NCBI RefSeq assembly: GCF_017299535.1
Contig: NZ_CP071238.1
Location: 4,526,001-4,590,000, forward strand
Reading direction: 5' to 3'
Length of the DNA stretch: 64,000 nucleotides
Origin: Serratia marcescens subsp. marcescens ATCC 13880
GTDB lineage: Bacteria > Pseudomonadota > Gammaproteobacteria > Enterobacterales > Enterobacteriaceae
Shown here: positions 17,980-26,308 of the stretch, piece after piece
Layout of the letters: each line of letters starts with the position of its first letter
How positions within the stretch are numbered: position 1 is the first letter of the stretch
The notes under the pieces: generated by a model
Told to the model about the DNA's origin: nothing
Databases searched by the model: none
What the model saw: the letters and a program-made list of their open reading frames with translations, nothing else
Made by a program: the position numbers and the translations under genes

Positions 17980-18327
17980 CTATGCGTTATTATCTTTCGC
18001 CACTTCGAAGTGCACGGACAGCAAATAGGCTTCTTCGATAGGCAATGTGCCAAACTGATTCACCACGCGTTCCGCCATTTGCATGGACTCGGCGGAAATT
18101 TCGTCGAAAAGCGATTTATCCACCTCCGGCAACGGCTCACCGGTTATTGAACGCAGCACCATGGCGCGAATATGCGATTCCAGCATCTGTTGCTGCACCG
18201 CATTGGTATAAATATTCTCAGCATTCAGCATCGCGGTAATATCCGCCAGCACCCGAGCGGTGATCTCACCGGCTTCGCTGACATCGGATTGTTCAATTTC
18301 TTTTATCGAAGCAGATCCATCATTCAC
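17980..18327 (-). CDS. Small PRD domain-containing protein
   Basis: This 115-residue protein consists mainly of one PTS regulation domain (for example AENIYTNAVQQQMLESHIRAMVLRS and EEAYLLSVHFEVAK) without a DNA-binding domain. It resembles EF_0829 and E. coli YhfY. GTG at 18327 follows AGGGG nine bases upstream; no in-frame ATG lies near. As first gene of the minus-strand cluster it may sense PTS phosphorylation and modulate the transporter or the large PRD regulator encoded at the other end. Confidence 0.75.
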   Translation of the reverse strand: MNDGSASIKEIEQSDVSEAGEITARVLADITAMLNAENIYTNAVQQQMLESHIRAMVLRSITGEPLPEVDKSLFDEISAESMQMAERVVNQFGTLPIEEAYLLSVHFEVAKDNNA

Positions 18328-18750
18328 TTTTCAGTACCCCTAGATCCCACATTAATCAGTAAGCCGTAAAGCGCATCACCTGAATAACCCGCTTTCTGTG
18401 ATGTCTTTACCCTACCCCCGGCAAGATTTTCTGTGTAGACCGGTTTTTTCCAGTTCGAAGTGGAAATCGAATGACGCGCGGGGATCCATTTCGCAAAACG
18501 GCGTTATGGCGAAAAAGTAAATGAGATAACAATTACATAACCCGGCTAACGGTTTTTTTTGCCTCGATTGACGATAAAAGCCTTCGTGATCGGGATCTCT
18601 TTCTTTTCTCGCCCCAACCGCCTACTATCAATGGGACAAATCGACATTACCCACACCCCCGCTCCTCTGGCGCGGGGGTGTTGCTTTGTGTTGTTTTTCC
18701 GAATTTATGGGCGCACAGACTGGCGCCCTTTGATTTGACTGGAGAGTGGA
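18328..18750. promoter_or_regulatory. Divergent regulatory region with 20-bp near-palindrome
   Basis: This gap between the PRD gene (minus) and rnk (plus) holds TTTCCAGTTCGAAGTGGAAA at 18447-18466. The arms TTTCCA/TGGAAA and the centre TTCGAA are symmetric and only the two flanking G bases break symmetry. It lies about 120 bases upstream of the PRD start, a reasonable position for an activator site. I found no convincing sigma-54 -24/-12 element on the minus strand. The rnk-proximal part contains a GC-rich hairpin listed separately. Confidence 0.6.
18653..18697 (+). terminator. Hairpin in the rnk leader
   Basis: ACACCCCCGC (18653-18662) pairs with GCGGGGGTGT (18672-18681) across a nine-base loop, and a T-rich stretch (TGCTTTGTGTTGTTTTT) follows. 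It has the form of an intrinsic terminator in the plus orientation but lies upstream of rnk with no plus-strand gene before it. It could be an attenuator or stop read-through from the divergent promoter region. Confidence 0.5.
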
Positions 18751-19161
18751 ATGACCAAACCCATCATTACTATTAATGAGCTGGATGCGGAACGCCTGGA
18801 TGCGCTATTGGAACAACCGGCCTTTGCCAACACCGACGTCGCCGCCGCGCTGAACGACGAGTTGGATCGCGCGGAAATCCTGCCGCCGGAGAAAATGCCG
18901 GCCAACGTGGTGACCATGAACAGCCGCGTGCGTTTTCGCGATCTGCACACCGATGAAGAGCATGTGCGCACGCTGGTCTACCCAGCCTCGCTGAAAGACA
19001 GCCACGATCAGCTGTCGGTGATGGCGCCGCTGGGCGCAGCGCTGCTCGGCATGCACGTCGGCAAGCAGATCTCCTGGCAATTGCCGAACGGTGAAGAAGC
19101 GCGGATTGAAGTGCTGGAATTGCTGTACCAGCCGGAAGCGGCGGGCGAATACCACCGTTAA
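18751..19161 (+). CDS. rnk: Nucleoside diphosphate kinase regulator Rnk
   Basis: Rnk is a GreA/B-like RNA polymerase secondary-channel binding protein first found as a regulator of nucleoside diphosphate kinase. The 136-residue product has the E. coli length, with an N-terminal coiled-coil-like part ([16 protein letters not shown]) and the C-terminal FKBP-like domain ([51 protein letters not shown]). GGAGAG precedes the ATG at 18751. It is transcribed alone and ends in a terminator. Confidence 0.95.
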   Translation: MTKPIITINELDAERLDALLEQPAFANTDVAAALNDELDRAEILPPEKMPANVVTMNSRVRFRDLHTDEEHVRTLVYPASLKDSHDQLSVMAPLGAALLGMHVGKQISWQLPNGEEARIEVLELLYQPEAAGEYHR

Positions 19162-19170
19162 GCGGTTTTC

Positions 19171-19196
19171 AGGGCGGCATCCGGCCGCCCTTTCTG
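19171..19196. terminator. Terminator between rnk and the TauE gene
   Basis: AGGGCGGC (19171-19178) pairs with GCCGCCCT (19184-19191) with the loop ATCCG, followed by TTCTG. It lies between the convergent rnk and TauE/SafE genes and may serve both. Confidence 0.7.
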
Positions 19197-19198
19197 TC

Positions 19199-19987
19199 TC
19201 AGATGCAGATAGCGATCAGCACGGCGATCAGCAGCAGCACGTAGATTTTGGCATGCAGCGCATCGCTCACCTTCGGCAAACAGCGCCTGGCAAACACGAT
19301 CCCCGCAATCCCCGCCACCACCAGCAGCCCCAGAATGTTCAGATTGACGTAACCCAGATACTGCGGCCCGCTCATCTCACGCCATCCCAACACGATATAC
19401 ATCAGCGCTCCGATCACCGCCACCGGGATCGACAGCGGGTTGGCGGCGCTGACGCAATATTTCATGTCGTAACCATGGCGGCGCAGCAGCGGCACGGTCA
19501 TCACGCTGCCGCCCACCCCCAGCAGGGTGGCGATGCCGCCGATCAGCGGCCCGCCGCCCCACAACGTGGCGGGAGACAGTTCGGCGCGCGCCGGTTTGAT
19601 CAGGAAGCCCCGGCGGAACAGACAGTCGGCGATGGTCACCGCCATATAGACCACAAACAGCCCGCGGATCACGCCGTCCGCCAGCAGCGAGGAAGCGAAC
19701 GCGCCCAGCGCCGCGCCGATGCCGATGAAAAAGATCAGCGGCACGATGGTTTCTCGCAGCAGGTTGCCGCTGCGCCAGTTGGTCAGGGTGGCGTAACTCG
19801 CGTTGAGGATCATCACCGCTGTCGAGGTCGCTACAGCAATATGCATCGCCTGGCCGGGCTGCTCGCCCGAGGCGGAGATCAGGTGATAGACGAAAGGCAC
19901 CACCACAAAGCCGCCGCCGAAGCCAAACAGAATGGTGGTGATGCCGGTCAGAAAACCGGCGCCCAGTACAATCAACGTTTCAATCAT
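19199..19987 (-). CDS. Sulfite exporter TauE/SafE family membrane protein
   Basis: This 262-residue protein has multiple hydrophobic helices in two halves and the glycine-rich motifs of the TauE/SafE family (GFLTGITTILFGFGGGFVVVP; GIATLLGVGGSVMTVPLL), split over the first helix of each half. The start at 19987 (MIETLIVLG) is chosen; upstream frame to 20173 is arginine-rich and overlaps the preceding gene. It overlaps the formyltransferase stop by eight bases, so it is the last gene of a coupled three-gene operon and may export the pathway product. The family typically carries sulfur- or carbon-containing anions. Substrate unknown. Confidence 0.82.
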   Translation of the reverse strand: MIETLIVLGAGFLTGITTILFGFGGGFVVVPFVYHLISASGEQPGQAMHIAVATSTAVMILNASYATLTNWRSGNLLRETIVPLIFFIGIGAALGAFASSLLADGVIRGLFVVYMAVTIADCLFRRGFLIKPARAELSPATLWGGGPLIGGIATLLGVGGSVMTVPLLRRHGYDMKYCVSAANPLSIPVAVIGALMYIVLGWREMSGPQYLGYVNLNILGLLVVAGIAGIVFARRCLPKVSDALHAKIYVLLLIAVLIAICI

Positions 19988-20861
19988 GGCCGTGCGCCCG
20001 CACGAAGTCGTCGAACCCGGCGCAGAACTGCCCCGCCAGCGGGTGGAAGCGCTCGCCGACGAACAGCCCCAAATACTGCTCGCGCACGGCGTCGTGATCC
20101 ACCAGCTCAATGCCCGCCTGTTCCGCCCGCGCCAGCGTCTGTGCGTCCGGGAAGCCCCAATAGCGCGAATCACCCTGCTTTTCCGCCGCTATCGCTTCGC
20201 TCCGTTCCGCCCGCATGAGCTGGCGCGCCAGGAAGGTGCCGCTTTGCACGCCCAGCAACATCATGTTTTCCAGGAACGACAGATCGTGACGCAGCTCGGC
20301 GGGCAGACGGGCGAGCACCGGGCCGGCGTCCCAGTGTTCATCCATTTCATGCAGCGTCACCGCACAGCCCTTGTCACCGTTCATCATCGCGCGGAATAGC
20401 GTCATCACCCCGCGATAACGCGGCAAGTCGCCGGGGTGCAGGTTCCACAGCAGCTTGCCGCGTCGGCTGAAGGCGCGCACATAGTCGGCGGAGAATTTCT
20501 GATAGCAGCGCAGGGAGATCACCGCGTCCATATGCTCCAGGCTGCTGATAAACGTGGCGTCATTGATGTCGAGAACGCGATGCGCCTTGACCCCGGCGGC
20601 GGCCAGGAACAGGGCCGGCGGTTGATAGGCCCCCTCACAGGCGGCGGCGTTGCGGCCAACGAACGGGAACACAAAATCGTTCAGCACCTCGCGCTCATAC
20701 AGCCCCAGGCGGCGAACCGCCGGCTCCTGGGTGCGGCCGCCGCTTTTCGCCAGGGGGAAATACACCGTAAAAGCACACTCGCCTTTCAGGGCGGCGATCA
20801 GATCCTGACACACCAGCCAGGAGAAAATGTCGTTGCCGACAAAGAGCGCTACGTTCTTCAT
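19980..20861 (-). CDS. Formyltransferase family protein
   Basis: This 293-residue protein resembles the N-terminal transfer domain of methionyl-tRNA formyltransferase. The catalytic triad appears intact: N140 and H142 in LLWNLHPGDLPRYRG and D178 in EMDEHWDAGPVL. These residues transfer a formyl group from 10-formyltetrahydrofolate to an amine. It is not the housekeeping Fmt, given the short length, missing OB-fold and context. The start overlaps the FAD-protein stop (ATGA). Its acceptor is probably an amino compound oxidised or supplied by the neighbouring FAD enzyme; that is inference. Confidence 0.82.
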   Translation of the reverse strand: MKNVALFVGNDIFSWLVCQDLIAALKGECAFTVYFPLAKSGGRTQEPAVRRLGLYEREVLNDFVFPFVGRNAAACEGAYQPPALFLAAAGVKAHRVLDINDATFISSLEHMDAVISLRCYQKFSADYVRAFSRRGKLLWNLHPGDLPRYRGVMTLFRAMMNGDKGCAVTLHEMDEHWDAGPVLARLPAELRHDLSFLENMMLLGVQSGTFLARQLMRAERSEAIAAEKQGDSRYWGFPDAQTLARAEQAGIELVDHDAVREQYLGLFVGERFHPLAGQFCAGFDDFVRAHGHD

Positions 20862-22312
20862 ACTTCAGCCTTCTTTGCGTTGAAAATAGGGTTGTTGAAC
20901 ACGATTTTGCTGATATCCCGCGTGATGGATTCCATCGCCGAGGTGTAAAAAAGATCGCCCTTTGCGGGCGCGCCGAGCGAGTAAAGATGCTGCTCACGGC
21001 CGCGTCGGTCGGCGATTTTCAGCGTATGCGGGTTGCACTTCACGCCGCCGAACAGGTTCTCTTGCACCAGCCCGTCTTGCAGCAGCTGCTGGCTCAGGCG
21101 GTTGGGCGGCAGTTGATAGGAAGGCGTGGTGCAGTTGAACAGATACTGCGCGCGCACCCGCGTCTCATGGCAACGAAGGATAAACCCGTCCGTTGCCTTG
21201 CTGATATCCACCAGGCCGCCGCAGGCGCGCAGGCGTTGGCTCTCCAGCGCCGCCACGATCTTGTTGGCATTCTTGATCGGCATGGCGTGCCGATTGCGCA
21301 TCCAGGAGGAGTTGTAAAAGCGCATGAAGACCTGCCGGTTGTTGGCATCCATCTTGACCCAGGCGGCGCACACTGCCGGGTGGATCGCCGCCAGATAGCT
21401 GCAGATATGCTCCCGGGCAAAACGCGCGCGATCGAGGCTGTCCGCCAGATCGCGGTAGCAATCGCGCCTTTCCCCCAGCGCCGAGAGCACCGTCAGCCGC
21501 TCCGGCCCCGGATAGTGGCGCGCCAGCGCGGCGTTGATCGCATGCACCAGCTGATGCGCGTCAATAAAATCGCGGCCGGCGACAAAGCGCCGCAGCGCCT
21601 CAACAAACGCCTCCGGCGGCGGACGCATCAGCGCCGGCTGCACGCTGGGGAACAGGCCCGAGCGCGACAGGGCGCAGATGTCGGTCGCTCCCAGGCGCTC
21701 CATCAGTTCAACGATGGCGTCAATCGCCGTCAGGCTGCAGCCGATCACGCCGATGCTCGAATAAGGGTTGATCGGCGGCAAGTCCTGATGGGCCTGATAA
21801 GCGATCACCCCATCCACCGGGTAAAGGCACTCCGGCGGGTTGTGCCCCGAACACAGCACCAGCGCGTTCATCTGCTCGGCGCCGCCGCAGGCGGTGGTCA
21901 GCCGATAGCCGGCTTCGTGCGGCGCGATGGCATTCACTTCGGCAGTGACGAAATTCAGCGCGACGTTACTGTCCGCCGCCATATATATTGTCATGTCGCG
22001 AATAAAATCGAGATATTCCCGATACAGCCAGCGCGGCGGATAACGATCCTGGCAAAACTGCGGGAAATGCATGGCGATCCAATCAACGAAGTGCGCATCG
22101 TCGAAAATATCCGCCGACATATTTTCCGGCGTCATATTTAATATATGGCTGTCAAAATCGCTGCTGTATGCCATGCCGCCTTTAAATCCCTGCTTGTCGA
22201 AAACCGTCAGGGAAAGCGGCCTTTTGCAATGATTAACCGACTTATTTTTTATAAAGTTATACGCAAAAGAGATGCCGGCGGCCCCGCCGCCAATCACACC
22301 GAACTTATACAT
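20858..22312 (-). CDS. FAD/NAD(P)-binding protein, YdhS-like
   Basis: The 484-residue product starts with a Rossmann dinucleotide-binding motif (GVIGGGAAG, GGGAAG at residues 8-13) and has a second nucleotide-binding-like segment SSIGVIGCSLTAIDAI. The layout matches the NAD_binding_9/YdhS group of flavoproteins, distantly related to N-hydroxylating monooxygenases. It heads a minus-strand operon with a formyltransferase and a TauE-type exporter. AAGGTGA lies upstream of the ATG. Flavin-dependent oxidation of a small substrate is likely, but the substrate is unknown. Confidence 0.8.
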   Translation of the reverse strand: MYKFGVIGGGAAGISFAYNFIKNKSVNHCKRPLSLTVFDKQGFKGGMAYSSDFDSHILNMTPENMSADIFDDAHFVDWIAMHFPQFCQDRYPPRWLYREYLDFIRDMTIYMAADSNVALNFVTAEVNAIAPHEAGYRLTTACGGAEQMNALVLCSGHNPPECLYPVDGVIAYQAHQDLPPINPYSSIGVIGCSLTAIDAIVELMERLGATDICALSRSGLFPSVQPALMRPPPEAFVEALRRFVAGRDFIDAHQLVHAINAALARHYPGPERLTVLSALGERRDCYRDLADSLDRARFAREHICSYLAAIHPAVCAAWVKMDANNRQVFMRFYNSSWMRNRHAMPIKNANKIVAALESQRLRACGGLVDISKATDGFILRCHETRVRAQYLFNCTTPSYQLPPNRLSQQLLQDGLVQENLFGGVKCNPHTLKIADRRGREQHLYSLGAPAKGDLFYTSAMESITRDISKIVFNNPIFNAKKAEV

Positions 22313-22595
22313 GAAATATCACCTTATAGTCATTGAACTGCGCTAAGAACTATTGCTTCAGGTGTTGGAATAAAATGACGCTTTATTCCTTATTAACTTC
22401 TTGTATTGCGAGAACGAGAACCTTCGTCCCACCCTGGTGTGAAGACTTGCACGGGCTTCATGGCCGATAAAATAACGGCGCCCCGAACAAGCGTTATTTT
22501 TCTGCTCCGATAGTAGGGCGACCGTCGCTGGCTTGCTTTATATGAAGGGCCAACTATCATTGCGTTTCGGCCAATCTGCCCGCCAAAGGGAACAC
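22313..22595. promoter_or_regulatory. Divergent promoter region between the FAD operon and the AraC gene
   Basis: This AT-richer gap separates oppositely oriented genes. AAAATAACG (22469-22477) pairs with CGTTATTTT (22492-22500); with T-runs on both sides it could act as a bidirectional terminator-like hairpin or as an operator. No clear promoter hexamers are assigned. Divergence suggests that the AraC-type protein controls the operon. Confidence 0.45.
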
Positions 22596-23378
22596 ATGCG
22601 CAACGTCCGCATTGATGACATCGACCACGTAACCCGCGCGGTGATCGCCATCGGCACCGATTATCCGCCGGGGCATCTGCTGCCAATGCACAGCCACCGG
22701 CGCGCGCAGTTGCTGTACGGCGCTACCGGCGTCATGCACGTTTTCACGCAGCAAGGCAATTGGGTCGTTCCGCCGCAGCACGCGGTGTGGCTGCCGCCGC
22801 AGATGCCGCACGCGGTGCGGATGGTCGGCGTCACCACCCGCAGCCTGTACCTTGAACCCAGCGCGTTGCCCGCCGAACGGCCGCAGGTATGTCAGGTGGT
22901 CAGCGTCACTCCGCTGATGCGCCAGCTGTTGATGGCGGCGGTGGATATGCCGCTGGAGTATGAACAACAGGGCCGCGACGGAGCGCTGGCGGCGCTGCTG
23001 CTGCACGAGCTGGCCAGGCTGCAGCCCTTGCCGTTGCACATCCCGCTGCCCGCCGATCCTCGGCTGGGTGAGCTGTGCCGCGCCTTTTTGCAGCACCCCG
23101 ACGCCCACGACTCCGCGCAGCGGTGGGCGCCTCGTCTGTACATGAGCATTCGCACCTTCAGCCGCTTCTTTCGCGCGCAGACCGGCCTGCCGTTTTCGCA
23201 ATGGCGTCAGCGCGCCTGCGTGGTGCTGGCGTTGGCGCTGCTGGCCGAAGGACGCAGCGTGACACAGGTGGCGATGGAAATGGGGTATGACAGCAGCGCG
23301 GCGTTCTCAACCATGTTCCGCCGCGTGCTGGGGCAGGCGCCCTCCTCCTATCTGACGGAAGACGGGCGCGACGGTTGA
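22596..23378 (+). CDS. AraC-family regulator with cupin sensor, NimR-like
   Basis: This 260-residue protein has an N-terminal cupin-like sensing domain (PPGHLLPMHSHRRAQLLYGATG, VVPPQHAVWLPPQMPHAV) and a C-terminal AraC double helix-turn-helix (RWAPRLYMSIRTFSRFFRAQTG; RSVTQVAMEMGYDSSAAFSTMFRR). This layout is that of the NimR/YeaM group. The ATG at 22596 follows AAGGGAA and excludes a non-homologous upstream extension to 22533. It diverges from the FAD/formyltransferase/TauE operon, its most likely target, and ends four bases before the convergent cybC gene. Confidence 0.85.
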   Translation: MRNVRIDDIDHVTRAVIAIGTDYPPGHLLPMHSHRRAQLLYGATGVMHVFTQQGNWVVPPQHAVWLPPQMPHAVRMVGVTTRSLYLEPSALPAERPQVCQVVSVTPLMRQLLMAAVDMPLEYEQQGRDGALAALLLHELARLQPLPLHIPLPADPRLGELCRAFLQHPDAHDSAQRWAPRLYMSIRTFSRFFRAQTGLPFSQWRQRACVVLALALLAEGRSVTQVAMEMGYDSSAAFSTMFRRVLGQAPSSYLTEDGRDG

Positions 23379-23382
23379 CGGA

Positions 23383-23769
23383 TTAGCGGAATTTCTTGTG
23401 GTTGGCGTCGCGGGTTTGCTTGAAGCCCTGCGCCAGCTGCTTCGCTTCGGCGACTTTGCCCTGATTGGCCAGCGCCAGCGCCTGATCGATTTGGCCGATC
23501 AGGGTATCCAACCCGCTGCGGAAATCTTTCATCTCCGGGCTGTCGGCGGCTTTGTCTTCCAGCTTCGGCGGGGTGCCCTGTTTGGCATCCTGCGCGGCGG
23601 CGCGCATGTTCTGCAGGCTCTGTGTGAGGGTAGCGGCGGAGTCGGTATTCAGCACCGTTTTGTAGTTTTCCGCCAGGGTGTCCATATCGTCGCCAAGATC
23701 GGCGGCGACCGCCAGCGAACTGGCTGCCAGCAGCGTCAACGCCGCCAGCGCTTTCAGGGTATTCTGCAT
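23383..23769 (-). CDS. cybC: Soluble cytochrome b562
   Basis: Cytochrome b562 is a periplasmic four-helix-bundle haem protein. The 128-residue precursor has a signal peptide cleaved after residue 22. Mature Met7 (M29) and His102 (H124) are the haem ligands by alignment with E. coli. The motif TPPKLEDKAADSPEMKDFR between helices 2 and 3 is nearly identical to E. coli. No CXXCH is present, so haem is non-covalent. It is monocistronic and convergent with the AraC gene. Confidence 0.93.
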   Translation of the reverse strand: MQNTLKALAALTLLAASSLAVAADLGDDMDTLAENYKTVLNTDSAATLTQSLQNMRAAAQDAKQGTPPKLEDKAADSPEMKDFRSGLDTLIGQIDQALALANQGKVAEAKQLAQGFKQTRDANHKKFR

Positions 23770-23907
23770 GTTTGCTCACCTTCCAGTTATTGTTTTAATT
23801 AACCCACCGTTACCATAGGCAAGGCCGGGAAAAATCGAAACCGGAGATTTGTAAGCAAGGTTAAGACGGGATAACGCGCAGCCGGCGGGCGCCGGCCGCG
23901 CAGCGGA

Positions 23908-25248
23908 TCACTGGCCGGCGATCTTCATTTCCGGCAGCAGCACCGAACCGCACTGGATATTGCTGCGGGTTTCGATATCGCTGCCGACGCTGACGATGTT
24001 GCGCAGCATGTCTTTCAGGTTGCCGGCGATGGTGATCTCGCTGACCGGATATTGGATCTCACCGTTTTCCACCCAGAAACCGGCGGCGCCGCGCGAGTAA
24101 TCGCCGGTGACGCCGCTGACGCCCTGGCCCATCAACTCGGTGACCACCAGGCCGGTGCCGAGCTGCTTCAGCATGCCGGCGAAGTCCGCGCCCTGCCCGG
24201 CAATGCGCCAGTTATGGATACCGCCGGCATGGCCGGTGCTGTGCAGGCCCAGCTTGCGCGCCGAGTAGCTGGTCATCAGCCAGGTTTGCAGCACGCCGTC
24301 CTTGACGATATCGCGCCTCTGGGTGCGCACGCCCTCACTGTCGAACGGCGTCGACGCCAGCCCTTTCAGCAGGTGCGGATGCTCCTCGACGGTCAGCCAC
24401 TCCGGCAGGATCTGCTTGCCGAGCGAGTCCAACAGGAAGGTAGATTTGCGATAAACGCTGCTGCCGCTGATGGCGCCCACCAGATGGCCGAACAATCCGG
24501 TGGCCACCTCGGAGGCGAACAGCACCGGCGCCTTCATGGTCGACAATTTGCGCGGCGCGAGACGCGCCAACGTGCGGCGGGCGCACTCCTGCCCCACCCA
24601 CTCGGGGCTGTGCAGATCGCCCATCGCACGGCCGATGGTGTAAGCGTAATCCCGCTCCATGTCGCCGTCCTGCTCCGCAATGACGCAGCTGGACAGCGAA
24701 TGACGGCTGGAACAGTAGCTTTGCAGCATGCCGTGGCTGTTGCCGAACACCTTGATGCCGTAGTGGCTGTTGAAACTGCCGCCTTCGGTGTTGGTAATGC
24801 GTTTGTCCGCCGCCAGCGAAGCCTGCTCGGCGCGCGCCGCCAGCTCGATGCCGCGCTCGGCGTCCAGCTCGGTCGGGTGGAACAGATCGAGATCCGGCGC
24901 CTCGAACGCCAGCAGATCTTTCTCCGCCGGGCCGGCGCAGGGATCTTCAGAGGTGTAACGCGCGATGTCCAGCGCCGCCTGTACGGTGCGGGCGATGGCA
25001 TCCGGGCTGAGATCGGTGGAAGAGGCGCTGCCTTTACGCTGACGGTGATACACGGTGATGCCCAGCGCGCCATCGCTGTTGAACTCGACGTTTTCCACTT
25101 CGCCGAAGCGGGTGCTGACGCTGATGCCGGTCGATTTGGTGACCGCGACTTCCGCCGCGTCGGAACCGGCGCGGGCCAGCTCCAGCGCCTGAGAAACGGC
25201 CTGTTCCAGCGCCTTGCGCTGTTCTGCAACTTGAGTGACTACTTTCAT
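23908..25248 (-). CDS. pmbA: Metalloprotease subunit PmbA/TldE
   Basis: PmbA (TldE) forms a heterodimer with TldD, a zinc protease that matures microcin B17 and degrades the antitoxin CcdA in E. coli. The 446 residues align with E. coli PmbA from [15 protein letters not shown] through [19 protein letters not shown] to the C-terminal [11 protein letters not shown]. The ATG at 25248 is chosen as the homologous start; the frame is open upstream to 25380. TldE lacks the HExxxH motif, as expected. Its partner TldD is at 36504-37949. It diverges from darP. Confidence 0.95.
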   Translation of the reverse strand: MKVVTQVAEQRKALEQAVSQALELARAGSDAAEVAVTKSTGISVSTRFGEVENVEFNSDGALGITVYHRQRKGSASSTDLSPDAIARTVQAALDIARYTSEDPCAGPAEKDLLAFEAPDLDLFHPTELDAERGIELAARAEQASLAADKRITNTEGGSFNSHYGIKVFGNSHGMLQSYCSSRHSLSSCVIAEQDGDMERDYAYTIGRAMGDLHSPEWVGQECARRTLARLAPRKLSTMKAPVLFASEVATGLFGHLVGAISGSSVYRKSTFLLDSLGKQILPEWLTVEEHPHLLKGLASTPFDSEGVRTQRRDIVKDGVLQTWLMTSYSARKLGLHSTGHAGGIHNWRIAGQGADFAGMLKQLGTGLVVTELMGQGVSGVTGDYSRGAAGFWVENGEIQYPVSEITIAGNLKDMLRNIVSVGSDIETRSNIQCGSVLLPEMKIAGQ

Positions 25249-25427
25249 CAATCTGCCATAATTAATCAGAAAATCGTTGAGAAAAGTGCCGGAGCGGCGT
25301 AGTTGTGCACGCGGGGCGGCGCGCAAAAATCCTGAGATCTCTGCCGTTGAGTCTAACAGGAACCGCGTTGAATTTCGCATAAAGCCGGCAACCTGTTAGG
25401 ATTAGCCTCTTTTTAACGGAGCCTACC

Positions 25428-25976
25428 ATGAACAAACAGCCTGAAGACTGGCTCGACGATGTCCCGGAGAATGAAAACGAGGACGATGACGAGATTATCT
25501 GGGTCAGTAAAAGTGAAATTAAACGTGATGCCGAAGCGCTGAAAGACCTGGGGGCCGAAATGGTCGATCTGGGCAAAAACGCGCTGGACCGCATTCCGTT
25601 GGACGAAGATTTGCGCGCCGCCATCGAGCTGGCGCAGAAGATCAAGAAAGAGGGCCGTCGCCGTCAGCTGCAGCTGATCGGCAAAATGCTGCGCGCCCGC
25701 GATATCGAGCCGATCCAGACCGCGCTCGACAAGCTGAAAAACCGCCACAACCAGCAGGTTTCCCTGTTCCATAAACTGGAAGCGCTGCGCGACCGTCTGG
25801 TCGAAGAAGGCGATGACGTCATTCCGTCGATCCTGGATCTGTATCCGGCCGCCGATCGCCAACAGCTGCGTTCACTGGTGCGCAACGCGCAGAAAGAGAA
25901 GGCCGCCAACAAGCCGCCTAAGGCTTACCGCCAGATCTTCCAATACCTGCGCGAGCTGGCCGAAGCGGCCGACTAA
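25428..25976 (+). CDS. darP: Ribosome biogenesis factor DarP (YjgA)
   Basis: DarP associates with late pre-50S particles and helps rRNA docking. The 182-residue, highly charged helical protein matches E. coli YjgA closely, from [10 protein letters not shown] through the acidic stretch [21 protein letters not shown] to the C-terminal [12 protein letters not shown]. It diverges from pmbA, the standard enteric arrangement. AACGGAG stands before the ATG. Confidence 0.95.
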   Translation: MNKQPEDWLDDVPENENEDDDEIIWVSKSEIKRDAEALKDLGAEMVDLGKNALDRIPLDEDLRAAIELAQKIKKEGRRRQLQLIGKMLRARDIEPIQTALDKLKNRHNQQVSLFHKLEALRDRLVEEGDDVIPSILDLYPAADRQQLRSLVRNAQKEKAANKPPKAYRQIFQYLRELAEAAD

Positions 25977-26003
25977 GCGCCGCCATCCCGGGATGAACCC
26001 GTT

Positions 26004-26303
26004 TCATCCCCGGTGATGCGCCGGTTCGCCGCTGCTTTCGCGGATATTGAAGCGCAGGCTGCCTTCCAGCTCTTCTTCCGCCTCTTCAAACAGCAGAATG
26101 ATCGCGCCGAAACGACGCTTGCTGCGGGCATTCAGGTGAGTGAACTCGATTTCCACCGGCAGACCGATATCGCCGGTCACTACGTCCCACAGCGCGTCGA
26201 GGTTGGCGCCGAATCCCTCGTCCAGCGCAAACTTGTGCGCAAAATCGCGGTAGAAGGTCGGCACATCCTGGATCTGTTCAAAATCAAACTCTACTTTTGC
26301 CAT
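26004..26303 (-). CDS. Barstar family RNase inhibitor
   Basis: This 99-residue protein contains the barnase-binding helix segment GANLDALWD with D36 and D40, corresponding to barstar D35 and D39, which block the barnase active site. The ATG at 26303 (MAKVEFDF) is chosen over an upstream frame extension to 26405 that would lie inside the ribonuclease gene. It follows the ribonuclease gene by five bases in the same operon, so it protects the cytoplasm from any ribonuclease that fails to be exported. It is related to E. coli YhcO. Confidence 0.9.
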   Translation of the reverse strand: MAKVEFDFEQIQDVPTFYRDFAHKFALDEGFGANLDALWDVVTGDIGLPVEIEFTHLNARSKRRFGAIILLFEEAEEELEGSLRFNIRESSGEPAHHRG

Positions 26304-26308
26304 CAAAC

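Noticed and set aside
18328..18480. Sigma-54 promoter for the PRD-led cluster
   Set aside because: GCAAGATTTTCTGTG on the plus strand looked suggestive, but the GG of the -24 element is absent at the required spacing.
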